A DNA stretch of 64,000 nucleotides from Euclidia mi (lineage: Eukaryota > Arthropoda > Insecta > Lepidoptera > Erebidae). Shown one piece after another: positions 45,487 through 57,180 of this stretch. Under the pieces are notes generated by a model that saw nothing but the letters and a program-made list of their open reading frames with translations, was not told the origin of the DNA and searched no databases. The position numbers and the translations under genes are program-made. Location of the stretch: the NCBI GenBank assembly GCA_944739405.2, contig OX123190.2:85131086-85195085 (forward strand). Reading direction: 5' to 3'. The first letter of the stretch is position 1. Each line of letters starts with the position of its first letter.

Positions 45487-46441
45487 AACCATCAAGTTAA
45501 AGCACATTACTACTCCGATAATTGCCCTATAAACACGCAGACTGAACATCCAATTCAGTAACTCATTAAAGTAAGGTCCCAATCCCTTAAGTATGTCTCA
45601 CCGGCGTCTTGTAACTTTGGCTCAACTGATACTAACTAGTATTACTACATAACGGTACTTAGTGGCGAGATAACATCGTATTAAGTGATATTATTATATA
45701 TTAAGACTTCGTAGAAACGCTCTACAAATCCGATTATACTTGAGGCGCTAAATATTCTCTCAATTCCAATGTGGGTTATCTGTAAGTTTATGTAACTTAT
45801 TACCTATGTTACTGTATAATTCGGTATTCTATATATCGGACTTTATTATCTGAAAACTTACAGCTTTTTTGTTTTATTTATAAGATCTTTATTTGACTTT
45901 TAGCCTTCATTGTAATTTTCTTAAGGCATACACCGCAACAACGAGGGTGTAATTTTATAAAATGTCTGTTTTCTATAAAACATCTGAATTATACTTTGAA
46001 TTAAGGACAGTGGCATCCTATAGATAACGGCTGAACTACAAAGCAATGGACGACAACGACAAATCGATGAAGGGACACAATCTAACATGTACATTACTGT
46101 AGTTTTCACAAGTGATTTTACATAATCAAATACAAGTTCTCGATAACAAACGATTGGCCTACTGCAAGCTTTATTTCACCTCAGCAGTCTAGCATGAAAG
46201 TGAGACCCTCAATCTGGTTCTTGTCAGCATAATACGATAAAGCTCCGTGGACAGTGAACGATGTCGCAGGCGACAACAAAACTAAGTGGTGTAATGTTAT
46301 TAAAATATGTTTGAAAGTAATTTGATTTCAGGAGAGACTCAGGAATTTTATTGAAATTGTCGTCAAAATATTTTCTGGCAATACAGTTTCGGCAGCATAT
46401 CACCGATGTTTGCAAGAAAGCTTACCGGAATCTGGGACTAA
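45487..46441. other. Non-coding stretch
   Basis: No supported gene or repeat up to the TA dinucleotide at 46442-46443 that flanks the mariner. Confidence 0.35.
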
Positions 46442-46443
46442 TA

Positions 46444-47736
46444 CGAGGGTCAAACTGAAAGTTCTTAGAACTGGCCACTTATAAACAATATAATAAAAAA
46501 AATATTCTAAAATTTGAAAATAGAACTCTTTGCCAATATTACTGAGTATATATTTCATTCATTTGTCATTTGTTTTATGATTTGGCGGCAAATTGAAAAT
46601 TGTCTGTGTCACGTCAACATGAATTTAACACGAGAAAATTTTCGTGCAATGATTTTTTATGACTTTCGATGTCATTTAAGTCAACAAGAAAGTTATGATA
46701 GACTACGATTGGCCTTTCACGATGAAGCCCCATCTCGTGCGACTGTTTACAACTGGTTTAATGAGTTTAAACGTGGTCGCACTAATCTCACTGATGATGT
46801 ACGTGAGGGACGGCCTTCTACGGCGACGACTGAAAATAACATCTGTGTTGTGCGGCGTATGATAGAGACTGACAAAAGAGTGACCTATCAGCAGATTCGG
46901 ACAAGCTTAGGCATCGGTATGAGTCAAGTGCACAAAATCCTCCACGAACATTTAGCGGTCAGGAAGCTTTGCGCCCGGTGGATACCTCATAATTTGACTA
47001 AGGCTCAAAAACTCCATCGTGTGGATTGGTGCCGTAAAATGATTGAAAGATTTAACGGAGGTGACTCAAATGCTGTGTTCGACATACTAACAGGTGACGA
47101 AAGCTGGATTTACTGTTATGATCCTGAAACCAAAAGACAATCTGCTCAGTGGGTGTTTCCTTTCGAGGAGTTGCCAACTAAAGTGAAGAGAGATCGAAGT
47201 GCGGGAAAAAAAATGGTGGCCTCGTTCTTTGGAAGGATAGGTCATTTCGCAACAATTGTGTTAGAGGATCAAAAACCAGTTTCTGCAGAATGGTACACTA
47301 CCAATTGTTTGCCACATGTCTTGGAAAAAGTTCGAGAGAAACGACCTCGCAGTAGGATCCTCCTTCACCACGACAACGCCTCGTCGCACACCGCCAAGCG
47401 AACGATCGACTATTTGGCGACATCAAACGTTGAATTACTGGGTCACCCGCCGTATAGCCCCGACCTCGCGCCTTGTGATTTTTATTTATTTCCAAAAATT
47501 AAAGAAAAACTTAAAGGAAAGCGGTTTATGAATGCTGAAGAAGCGGTGGCTGCGTATCGCGATGCCATTGAAGAGACCCCTAAGGACGAGTGGGCAAAGT
47601 GCTTTTCCCAGTGGTTCCATCGCATGCAGCGGTGTATTGACGTCAATGGACACTATTTTGAAAAGATATAATAAAACTAATAACTGGCTAATGTAATCAG
47701 TTTTTGATTTTCTAAGAACTTTCAGTTTGACCCTCG
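46444..47736 (+). mobile_element. mariner transposon, structurally complete
   Basis: The 1,293-bp element has perfect 27-bp terminal inverted repeats (CGAGGGTCAAACTGAAAGTT start, ending CTTAGAA) and TA on both sides (46442-46443, 47737-47738). It holds one open transposase frame. A truncated LINE fragment starts immediately at its right flank. Intact ends and ORF make it potentially active or only recently silenced. Confidence 0.95.
46619..47671 (+). CDS. mariner transposase (DD34D), uninterrupted
   Basis: 350 residues from ATG 46619 (MNLTRENFRAMIFYDF), the usual mariner length. The frame is open upstream to about 46514 but only this ATG gives the family N-terminus. The N-terminal helix-turn-helix region (about 5-110) binds the inverted repeats. 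WIPHNLT at 121-127 is the mariner signature linker. The catalytic triad is D160 (in TGDESW), D252 (in HHDNASSHTA) and D287 (in YSPDLAPCDFYLFP), with 34 residues between the last two. The enzyme cuts and pastes the element at TA sites in the nucleus. No stop or frameshift is present and all key residues are in place. The subfamily is not fixed here. Confidence 0.95.
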   Translation: MNLTRENFRAMIFYDFRCHLSQQESYDRLRLAFHDEAPSRATVYNWFNEFKRGRTNLTDDVREGRPSTATTENNICVVRRMIETDKRVTYQQIRTSLGIGMSQVHKILHEHLAVRKLCARWIPHNLTKAQKLHRVDWCRKMIERFNGGDSNAVFDILTGDESWIYCYDPETKRQSAQWVFPFEELPTKVKRDRSAGKKMVASFFGRIGHFATIVLEDQKPVSAEWYTTNCLPHVLEKVREKRPRSRILLHHDNASSHTAKRTIDYLATSNVELLGHPPYSPDLAPCDFYLFPKIKEKLKGKRFMNAEEAVAAYRDAIEETPKDEWAKCFSQWFHRMQRCIDVNGHYFEKI

Positions 47737-47738
47737 TA

Positions 47739-48402
47739 TTGCGCCAAGCAAACAACTTTACAAATATAGGCGCGTTGAAAGCACTGTACGAGACACTCGT
47801 TAAGAGTCACCTGGAATGCAATGCCGTAATATGGTCACCACACGAGGAGAAGTACAGGCTAATGCTAGAACGTATCCAGAACAAATTTGTAAGATTCGTG
47901 TACTTGAAGCAATATGGGGTATACCCAGGCTATCCGCTTCTGTACCCTACTCTATTTGTTCTGGGTATGGTAGGCTACCACAGGCTTGAAGTAAGAAGGG
48001 AGGTCGCTCTAACCATGTACCTATTGAAAGTAATGCGCGGAAAAATTCATAACCCGACTATCTTGGCGTTACTCCAGCTTCCAGCTATGCGTCCCGGACG
48101 AGTACGTGGGGCGGCGGCGCAGGCCGGAGCTGCTGGCGGTGCCGCGCGCGCGTACGTGCCGCTGCAGCGCGCGCCGCTCACGCGTGCGCTGCGTGCGCTC
48201 AACACATTGGCTTACAGGGTGGATCTCTTCTCGTGTACACTGAACGAATTCACACGGGCCGCTTATTGTTTGTTTGCATTAGTTTAGTTATTTAAGTATA
48301 CGTTACCATTATTGTTGATATTTATATACATAAGCTATTGAATTAGGTTATAAGTACCTGTAATAATAGTTTATATGAGTGTAAAATAAATAAATAAATA
48401 AA
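47739..48402 (+). pseudogene. C-terminal RT fragment and 3' UTR of another LINE (LINE D)
   Basis: A frame from the mariner edge to about 48287 encodes a LINE C-terminal region: NFTNIGALKALYETLVKSHL, VIWSPHEEKYRLMLERIQNK, then, after a GC-rich stretch, TRALRALNTLAYRVDLF. In the GC-rich part (48090-48190) another frame reads RRRPELLAVPRART, which fits the family better. Two compensating frameshifts probably exist there. The 3' UTR ends in AAATAAATAAATAAATA at about 48385-48402. No matching LINE sequence is found left of the mariner, so the 5' truncation coincides with the mariner insertion point. Confidence 0.72.
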
Positions 48403-48798
48403 ACAAGGAAAGAAAAACTCGCGTACTTGACTTCATCTTCATCAACATATTTTATACTCTATTAGCAAGCATATTCACCTGCAACTTATATAATTCTATT
48501 ACGTTAACTATTTCTCAAATCAGATAATGTGCAAACATCAGTAAAGTTTATCTAAAAATACTATTGTTAACACGTGCAAAATACACCGGTAGAAGTTATA
48601 CTTATATATATATACAGGGGAATACCAAAACGAACAATAGTACCATACATATTTTAAAGTAGTAATTTGGTATAATTAAGTCTAGATACTTATTACTCAT
48701 TACCTGGTTCTGAAATTATACGATATAATAGATCAGTACATTATGCATAATGATTTTGAATGTGCGTCAATGGATTACTTGTTTACGAATAATATTAA
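48403..48798. other. Non-coding AT-rich stretch
   Basis: Nothing recognisable. Confidence 0.35.
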
Positions 48799-49084
48799 TC
48801 TATACACATAAATAAAATTGAAGTGTCTGTTTGTAATATTAAAATAACCGCTTTTCACTAAATGCATATACATAATTATACCAAAATGAAAATTTTTGTC
48901 TGTCTATCTGTCTGTCTGTCTGTTTGTTTTCGCTAATCTCTAGAACGGCTGGACCGATTTTGACGGGACTCTGGATAGCCACTGGTGGATAGCTGATGTA
49001 CCAAGGAGTAATTTAGGCTATAAATTAACCGGGTACGTGAAGTACTTCCCTCAGGACGCGGCTGAAACCGCGGGAAACAGCTAG
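48799..49084 (+). mobile_element. Non-autonomous Helitron-like element
   Basis: It starts TCTATACACATAAATAAAAT after A and ends GGGAAACAGCTAG before T. It contains the CTGTCTGTCTGT microsatellite and GGCTGGACCGATTTTGACGG segment. GCGGCTGAAACCGCGGG supplies the 3' hairpin. It is directly followed by another Helitron-like repeat. Confidence 0.75.
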
Positions 49085-49176
49085 TCACAAATAAAATCTA
49101 TAAAATTCTTGCGTTACTGACAGACAACGTAGAGCCTTATGTTCCCTGGGGACCGTAGGGGTGCACTAAGAAGATA
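49085..49176 (+). mobile_element. Left part of a Helitron-like repeat split by a LINE
   Basis: It contains TTCCCTGGGGACCGTAGGGG and runs to ACTAAGAAGATA. The matching right part is 52632-52724, ending GGGCATCCCCTAG|T. Together they resemble the copy ending at 16880. Confidence 0.6.
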
Positions 49177-49270
49177 CATACATACATACATAGACTCACG
49201 CCTGTTTCCCGGAGGGGCAGGCAGAGACTAGGGAACGCCATTTGCAACGATCCTGACATACCTCTCTTGC

Positions 49271-52268
49271 TTAAATCACTCCCATCAAGTTTCTCATGCA
49301 TGCTCTTCTGTTTAGGGTACTTCTGACCTGTCCTTTTTTTAGGATGTCTCCAATCTGGTCAGAGAACGTCCGCATAGGTCTTCCCCTTCGTCCTGTCCCA
49401 TTCACACTTGCCTTATATATCTTCTTTGTCATCCTCTCCATGTGCCCAAACCATCTTAACATGCCTTTCTCGATGCTTGTCACTACATCTTCTTTTACCC
49501 CACACCACTCTCGTATCACACAATTATTTACTCTGTCGGTCAAAGACACACCACACATACTTCTCAGTGCTCTCATTTCTACAGCATTTATTCTACTTTC
49601 AAGTCTCTTGCTCCATACCCAACTTTCACTACCATACATAAGGGTAGGCACTAACACCCCTCTATGCACAGCCAAACCCGCCTTTTTGGACACGTTTTGA
49701 CTGTTCATAAACGCCTTCAGAGATCCATACACACTATTACCTGCATTAACTCTTCTTTCAATATCTTCTTCATTCTTACCATCTCTTGTAAACAACGTAC
49801 CGAAGTAAACAAACTCATTCACTTGTTCCACTCGCTGTCCATCGATCATAACATTACAAGCCGTAACGTATTCCTCCTTTTCAAAAACCATAACTTTACA
49901 TTTACTTTTATTCCTTTCCTCTCTAACGCGCCATGCATGATTGTTACCATCTACTGCAACTCCTCCGCTGAAGATGTATGTATTACCTGATCATCAGCAT
50001 AAAGGAGGCATTTGACGAGTAACCCATTCATCCTTAATCCGCAGTCACTATGTTTTAAATCTTGCAAACAACTGCCATTGAAGAGGTTAAACAGCCACGG
50101 CGACGCTACACATGGCTGTCTAACACCTTTCTCGCTGGTAAACCCGTCAGTTTATGCCCCGTTTATCCTCACACAAGCTCTAGAATCCTCATAAAGGGAT
50201 TTCAGAGCTCGAATGAGGCTGCTGTCCATCCCATTCATTGACAGCACCGACCACATTTCATTCCTCACCACTTTATCGTAAGCCTTTTCCAAATCCACGA
50301 ATGCGCAATAGACCTTTTGACCTTTGGCCAAAAGCTTTTCGGCTATGCTTCGCAAGAAACAAACCTGATCCGTACATCCCATACCCTTTCGGAATCCCGC
50401 TTGTACATCCCATATTTTCTTGTCGGTTACTTTCATAACTCTTTCAATCAGTACCTTTGCATACAATTTGCCAACAATGCTAAGAAGTCTAATGCCTCTA
50501 TAGTTTTTGCAGTCTTGTTGCGAGCCTTTTTCTTTATAAAGAGGCACAACTACAGCTGTGGCCCAGTCATTAGGTACTCGGCCGGTGCTCCAGCACAAGT
50601 TATATAACCGCTGCAACTGACCAACTATGATGCCCTGTCCAGCCATCAGCATTTCGACTGTAATCCTATCATATCCTGCAGCCTTAACTACTTTCATACT
50701 TCCCAGTGCCTTCACGATCTCATCCACGGAAATAACACTTTCATCATTGCTATCGTTACCATTCATTTCATCGATCGGTGTCTCTATCGCCGTTCATTCA
50801 AATAACCCTTCAAAATAATCTTTCCATCTCTTCAGCACGCACGACTCACCATTCACTATCCTTCTATTCTTGTCTCTGATCGATGTGTATTCTGAGGATT
50901 GAGTTCTTCCTCGAACTGCACGAACGGATTTCCAGAAAAACTTAATGTTTCTCCGGAAATCGCCAGATAATCTGCTATCAAACTCATCTTTCTTTTACTC
51001 TTTATTCCTTTTAACCATTTCTTTCACTATTATTTTTGACCTAACAAACTCCTTTCTTGCATCATCTATATCCTCGCTCGTTGTTTTTCCCATTCTTTCA
51101 TTTGCTCTTTTGCACAGCCAACCAATCTAACCAAGCTTTCTTCTTCTCTGACACTGCTGATTGTACATCCTTGTCCCACCATGTATTCTTAACCTTTCGT
51201 ATTTTCCTTCTCTTGATCACACCACATACTTCAGACGCTACACATACTACCTCTTCATTATAGGACTGCCACAATTCATCCATATCATTTATGCCATCAA
51301 ACCTCTCAAATTTTGCTATCAATCTTCGTTTATCTTTCACATCTTTCTCATGTGGATTTTCTAGTTTTATTCTTTCCAAGACTCTATTTTCGTTATGCTC
51401 TCGGTGTCGCCATCCATTAAGGAACCCACTTATCTGGCTCAACACCAAGAAGTGGTCTGTGTGGATGTCGATACCTCGATACACCCTTGTATCCAAAACA
51501 TTCTTTCTCAATCGTTCATCTACTATTACAAAATCAATCATACTTCTTCTAACATTTTTCGCTTCACGCGTATACATATGTATCCTTTTGTGATCAAACA
51601 TGGTGTTTGTCACACAAAGGCTCCACTCCAAATAAACCTCAAGCAGTGCTTTTCCATTTTCATTCACACTCTCATCACCGAATGCACCTAATACCTTTTT
51701 AAATCCCTCGTTTTACTCCCATCCATTGAAATCCCCTAACAAGATAAATCTTTCGTTATCCTTACATTTCCTCAAAATCTCTCTTAAACTCTCCCAAAAC
51801 CTGCCTTTCGTCTTGCTCTTGCTGTGACATACCCGTAACTATATTGACCGGGGCGTACACCCCAATAATAGAGAAACGAGTAAGTTCTACTATCAATCTC
51901 ATCCATAGTAACCTAGCATTTACACATTCAAACTCTTTTACACACTCATTCATTCGCGCAAATAATATTACACCAACTCCCTTGCAGGCTCTGGTGGTAC
52001 TATCTACCCCAGACCAATACGCCGTATATACGCCATGCTGGGTGGTGTCACACCCTTTCCTTTTTGTTTCATTCACACAAAGAACATCAATCTTTCTATC
52101 ATCCATCATCTGACATACTTCATCCAATTTGCCGTCCATCCATCCTCCAACGTTCAACGTTGCAAACCGGCTTTCCGTAGGCCGCTTTTCGCCCTCGCGG
52201 GGAACGAGACGTGAAGGGTTGCGAACCGCGTCGCCGCCGCATGGAGAAGAAGTAGCTTTTGTTCCCAT
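49271..52268 (-). pseudogene. Endonuclease-reverse transcriptase of RTE-like LINE, broken
   Basis: From ATG 52268 (MGTKATSSPCGG): AP-type endonuclease (FATLNVGGWMDGKLDEV, VNETKRKG with the catalytic Glu, FSIIGVYAP). A frameshift and stop surround LGDFNGW near 51735; then DFVIVDERLRKN and THTDH-like end residues follow. The RT continues with AAGYDRITVEML, CKNYRGIRLLSIVGKLYAKV, AFVDLEKAYDKV, GVRQPCVASPWLFNLF and LLYADDQVIHTSS in yet another frame. The thumb has YFGTLFTRDGKN, YGSESWVW and MLRWFGHMERM, to a stop at 49271. At least three frameshifts are present. A five-residue gap after HMERM, relative to the copy at 59293, marks a 15-base deletion. Confidence 0.85.
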
Positions 52269-52474
52269 AGCGTTCCCACGACATGTAGGGATCGAGACTA
52301 TCCACCCCCGTAGAGCCCTTTACGTGGGTAAGGTGGAATATCAGCTGTGCCCTGTGAACGCCAACACAGGCACCCTCCGTTTATGACCAGCTTGCCCTCT
52401 GGCCACGAATCCCTCGGCACGGGTCGGTTTACACCTTAGATCGGGGTTTCGTGTCAGGTATGCTCCCTAGAAGT

Positions 52475-52622
52475 TGGTTTAATTTTGAAGTTTTCCTTCT
52501 CCTAGATAGGTTGCCAACCAAGGCTAACGAGGCCCATCTCCCCGAACGTTTGGTTTAATTTCGGAGTTTTCCTTCTCCTAGACAGGTTGTCAACCAAGGC
52601 TAACGAGGCCCATCTCCCCGAA
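52475..52622 (-). repeat. 74-bp tandem duplication in RTE-like LINE 5' UTR
   Basis: Two units, each with GGTTTAATTT(T/C)G(A/G)AGTTTTCC, CTCCTAGA(T/C)AGGTTG and AAGGCTAACGAGGCCCATCT, lie in tandem at the extreme 5' end of the element. Duplicated 5' units in LINEs can act as promoter monomers; that role is an inference here. Confidence 0.8.
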
Positions 52623-52631
52623 TACCGAATA

Positions 52632-52724
52632 ACTAAGAAGATATTTCCCTTAATTCCAACGGTATCGGGCAGGAACAGTTAAATTAAAAGTATATGTGTT
52701 GGTGTAGCTGCGGGCATCCCCTAG
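52632..52724 (+). mobile_element. Right part of the split Helitron-like repeat
   Basis: It contains GGTATCGGGCAGGAACAGTT and AGCTGCGGGCATCCCCTAG before T, the partner of 49085-49176. Confidence 0.6.
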
Positions 52725-55124
52725 TAACATAATATACACAAACGATTTTAACATTCTAACAAATATTTTTTCCTGCAAACCTATAAAACAAATACTGCAG
52801 GGGCGCAACAAAATAATAACGTTTACTAAAATATATTGTAGGAATATTCAGCTGCCGTACCGAGGATGTTTCAGCTTATTCTTTAGAAATACATCACAAT
52901 AAAAGAAGAAAAGCAGTAAATATAAAACAACAAATCCCGTATGGAGCTGTTAAAACATATGAACCCTCAAATTTATCACAGCAGTACTTTTCTTGAGGAA
53001 TAAGGCTGCTTGTACAACAGAGATGTGTGGAGCAGCTGAGCGGTGTGCGTGGTCAATTGCTCTAATGGTTACAGATCTTGACAGCTGAGCCGCTGGGTCT
53101 TAGTTTGATTCCCGCCCAGGAGAAATATTTGTGTGATGATCACGATTACCTCTTGCGTCTGGGTGTAATTTATCAAATGTATCAGTTATTTAAGTCATTT
53201 TATAATCATATTACTTATAGAATTCACCCAATTTGAAATCATATCAATGATTTTGCTCGTTGTACCATAGTATTTTTTTTTACTAACTGTTAGAAGCTAA
53301 ATGTTTTCTTCGCACACCACTCTGTGCATATTTGTTGGATACGCAAATTAAAGTAGGCAGCTACGCGGCATGCGAAATACTAATAAATTATTTTAACTTT
53401 CAACGCTTTGTTACTCCGCGGAATGTGTAGATCCTCTTCTTTTTTAAATTCTCTACGATGTATGCGACTTACGGCTACTCAAGAAATGTATATGACGTCG
53501 TAAATAAAAAATATAAGCGAGAATTTTATTTTTGTTTCAGCGTACTTTCCTTACGTACATAACTAAATATTTGGTAGGTATATAGCATATTCTACACGGC
53601 GTATTTTAGCAAAACGGCCAAGTTTTTATGTTATGTATAATTATTTTTCATCTGTGCTATATTCAGAGAGGTCGAAGACTTCACATTCATCATACATAGA
53701 ACAGAAAGGGACAGAATACTTCACAGACGTCCATGCACAAAAAAAGTAAATGAGTGAATAAGCTCTTAAGGCTAGTTTTTCTTCCAATGGATATAGTTTA
53801 TTTCAATCGCAAATCCTGTAACGGTTTGAAAAATTATTATTTCTTTTTAAAGCCCATCCAACAACGCCAAAATAGATGTAGGTACCAAGTTTGTAGAGCG
53901 TGAACTCGTGGTCTTTACCTAACTCAGAAAACTAGACGTAATGCTATGTATATGGTTTTGGAGCGGCCATATACATTTTTCTACTACTAGTCTACCAGTA
54001 ACTTTAAGACGTCGCAAATTAAATACCGGACGAGAAAAATCTCAATATAACTCAGGTACAATATAGTTTCTTGACCTATTTTCACAGTCTAGTGAAATTA
54101 ATTTTATTTAAGCCAATAACTTAAAAAAAAAATATCTTCTTGAAAATAAAATTGTGAAGAAGATTTGATCACTTAGATAGCCGTAGACGTTGTATTTATA
54201 TTAGTAACTACAAGTGCCGCGTGCCTCAGATTTGCGCAAGGTTTTTATAATACAATAATTAAACAAATATAAATTCTCTAAACAAATGTATAGGTAAAAC
54301 CATAGCATAATTCTTTGTGAATCTGGCAGTCAACGTGAAAATCAGTGAGACAGACCAACGCGTCTTACTTCTTATGTAAATATAATTAAACTGAACATTG
54401 AATAATTATACTAAAATAATAGCCCCAAAAGGCGATAGCTACAGATATGTTTAGATGTATTTTGTAGCATGATTCGACGAATATTTTTATCAGAAATAAT
54501 TCTGTAATACATAATTTTCACATAACTTCATTGGCGCACATTTGAAAAATATTCGACATCATCATAAGAATAAAATTATTTTTTCTTTTCTTTTTTGTTT
54601 CATATTCCATATAACTTTATACAAAATATCAAGGAATACATCAAAACCTCCCATGTGAATCAATCTATCTATCGTTTGATGAAAGCCATGTCATTATATA
54701 TTTGGTAGTTTTTAAGTTGTAAACATACATGACTAATATGTATAGTCTAACATAATAAATATAGTCTAAGGTATAGCCCGTGCCACGAGAACATAGACTT
54801 TTTGTAAACAAAGAATTTCTACTAAGTAGGTAACTTAGCGACAGTTCTTTCAAAAACAAATAATGTCAAATCCAGTGAGCGCAACGGTACATAGATATGT
54901 GTCATTTGGAGAGTGATACATCAATTCATCGCCTTCATCGGGTATTTATCGATATATGCGCTATCGTGCGTGTTTTGTGGTACTGGAAGATGTCAGATGC
55001 CTGAAACGTCAACATTTTGCTTTAATCCATTGAAATGTTACATTCTTTGGCTTAGCGGGCATTTATCAGAGGATAAAAAAATATTTTTTAGATGTCAAGA
55101 AGAGGTAAGTTTTAGTTTAGGCAG
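52725..55124. other. Non-coding stretch with a degenerate SINE
   Basis: At about 53050-53185 a decayed tRNA-headed SINE (CTCTAATGGTTACAG, B-box-like GTTTGATTCCCG, GCGTCTGGGTGTAATTTAT) is related to the SINE at 30100-30305. A short 10-bp stem ATGTATATGG/CCATATACAT sits at about 53944-53974. No gene is supported. Confidence 0.4.
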
Positions 55125-55490
55125 CGATAGCCGAGTGGATATACCAACAGACTGCCATGCAGAGGGCGCGCACCAATGACTTTTCGGAGTTATGTGCGTA
55201 TTGAATTGTTAATTATCGCTTGTCCCGTGCCTCGGAGAGCACGTTAAGCCGTCGGTCCCGGTTGTCATGAAGATCTTTGACAGTCGTTACAGGGCGTCAG
55301 TACCTTCTTAATAAACTGACACTAGTCTAAACCATGGAATATCGCTATCCCTTCGGGTTGCGGAGGTCAGACAGGCAGTCGCTCCGTGGAAAAGCTAATA
55401 TTCAGCCAAATCCAGTTAGACTAGAAAGCGGACCCCAGATTGAAACTGGGATAACGCTAAGAGGATGAGGATGATGATGAAGAAGAGGTA
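55125..55490 (+). mobile_element. tRNA-derived SINE with (GATGAT)n tail
   Basis: The head GGCAGCGATAGCCGAGTGGA is tRNA-like; the B box appears lost by deletion. The body includes GACTTTTCGGAGTTATGTGC, TCGGAGAGCACGTTAAGCCG, TCGGTCCCGGTTGTCATGAA and AACTGGGATAACGCTAAG. It ends GGATGAGGATGATGATGAAG. A 5'-truncated relative is at 645-836. Confidence 0.82.
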
Positions 55491-55873
55491 AGTTTAAAGT
55501 TAAATGCAAGTTTATGGTGTCGCTACGCTCGTCCTGCGGCCGGCATCCCGGAAGAGCGGGTGCAGAATTACAGATGGCAAACTATTTGTCACACAGAAGA
55601 CTCTTTACACCTAATAAAAATAAATAGCGTCTTCTGACGAAGGTTACCTCAAATGTTACTTTACCGTAACTTTTTAATGGATTTTGTTTAAGTTCTTTCT
55701 GACGTTTTCATTTAAGATACGCAACGTAAAATCTCCATGCTTAAAAACTTTAATGCGATGTACTAGCTATTAGTCGTCTGTATTAATATTCGTTTGTGGT
55801 CAATTTCTTAATATTTTAGGATAGCTGAGCTATTTTTAGCAAATTATTTATTACCTATGATTAAAATATTCAA
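55491..55873. other. Non-coding stretch
   Basis: No gene. A short GC-rich segment (GCTCGTCCTGCGGCCGGCAT) near 55525 is unassigned. Confidence 0.35.
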
Positions 55874-55939
55874 GTCAATAATAGAGTACCATGTTTGTAT
55901 TCTATCATTGACATACATACATGGTACTCTATTATTGAC
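55874..55939. repeat. Perfect 21-bp hairpin
   Basis: Arms GTCAATAATAGAGTACCATG+T (55874-55894) and their exact inverse (55919-55939) flank a 24-base loop. The 66-base size, perfect stem and AT-rich flanks are compatible with a microRNA-like precursor or a small foldback. Confidence 0.88.
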
Positions 55940-57180
55940 ATGCATTTACAGAATAACTAAACTTGAATTTACGTGTGAGAAAACACAAGACGATCGGAAA
56001 ATTCATGAAAATTCTTCCGGAAAGGAGAATGAGCAACGTACTATGGCACTTGGTTGCGCAATTTTTGACACAGTAACGTAGTGAAAATTAACCACAAGAA
56101 AGGGTTAGTGTCATACTTTAAAACAAGTTTAAATTCGAAATTAAATATTGTGGGGTTTTGAAAAAAATACCATAAGTTGAGTACCTGTTGAGGTTATGTT
56201 ACATTTCAAAACAATTCGTTTTGAAACCAATAGAGTTTAAAAACTGGCACATATTTAACATTATTTGGTACATAATAATTGAGTGTTACTTACGTACCGT
56301 ACCTCTCACAAAAACCACATTTCTAACAATTTATCTGTCAAGTGTAAATCAACAACACAACTTACGCTTAAAAAAACACGTAAACAGAAAACACCATTTT
56401 GTAATGTTTGACATTTCATCGAATAGTGTTGTAACCCAACAATAGATTACGGAATCGTTACACTATAGATTATATCTTAATTCGTTTATTTTTGCCAAGA
56501 AATTGCTTGTTAACGAAAGAAATAGTAACATAATCAAAGAATAATTATAATGACAACTCTTAATACTTTTTAGTTCTGAATGTAGATTATTTTGTTGTTC
56601 CACAATTTATGTTAACTTTTAATCAATCGATTATAATTGAAAAAGGAGTCGCTTCACTATTATGCAACAAATGACGTATTTATTGTATTATATACTAATT
56701 AAAATTAAAATAGAAACCCCACAAATGATTTCAACGAATTTAGGTAAAAAAGCATTAAAAATAATATCATGAATTATGCATTTACTCCAATGGCTATACG
56801 CGTCAAAAAGTGAGACTATAAGTGCCCAATTTCCTTTGACCACTCAAACACAAAATCAAATATGTTTATTTTCGTACAATATATATTTTTTGAACATCCG
56901 AAAAGTCAAAGAAAATAATATAATATTAAAAATATAAATTAAAATATATAGTAACATAAATGAGCATTGAAACAAATTACGAGACAGAAGAAGAAGAAGC
57001 AATTTAGACGAGAATGGTTTATTTTTAACACGCTTTTATTAGGTCGTCGTGTATGTAACTAACTATGTAATGGAATGTAAGGTAACTAATTTAACCATCT
57101 TCCAAGGGTCGTAGCGTAATGAAAACTGGCAGCTGTATGTAGTTCTGATGACAATACAATAATATGGTACTGTCAAACTG
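55940..57180. other. Non-coding AT-rich stretch
   Basis: Very AT-rich, with no supported gene or transposon. Confidence 0.35.

Larger units (their letters stand above)
49177..52631 (-). mobile_element. RTE-like LINE, near full length
   Basis: It is flanked by a perfect 12-bp duplication, ACTAAGAAGATA, at 49165-49176 and 52632-52643. The 3' end (minus strand) is GGCGTGAGTCTATG plus TATG repeats, with no poly(A). It has a single ORF with endonuclease and RT, broken by frameshifts, and a 5' UTR with a 74-bp tandem duplication. A second, truncated copy is at 59262-59683. The same 3' end is shared by the SINEs at 20383, 40829, 41219 and 45345. Confidence 0.87.
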
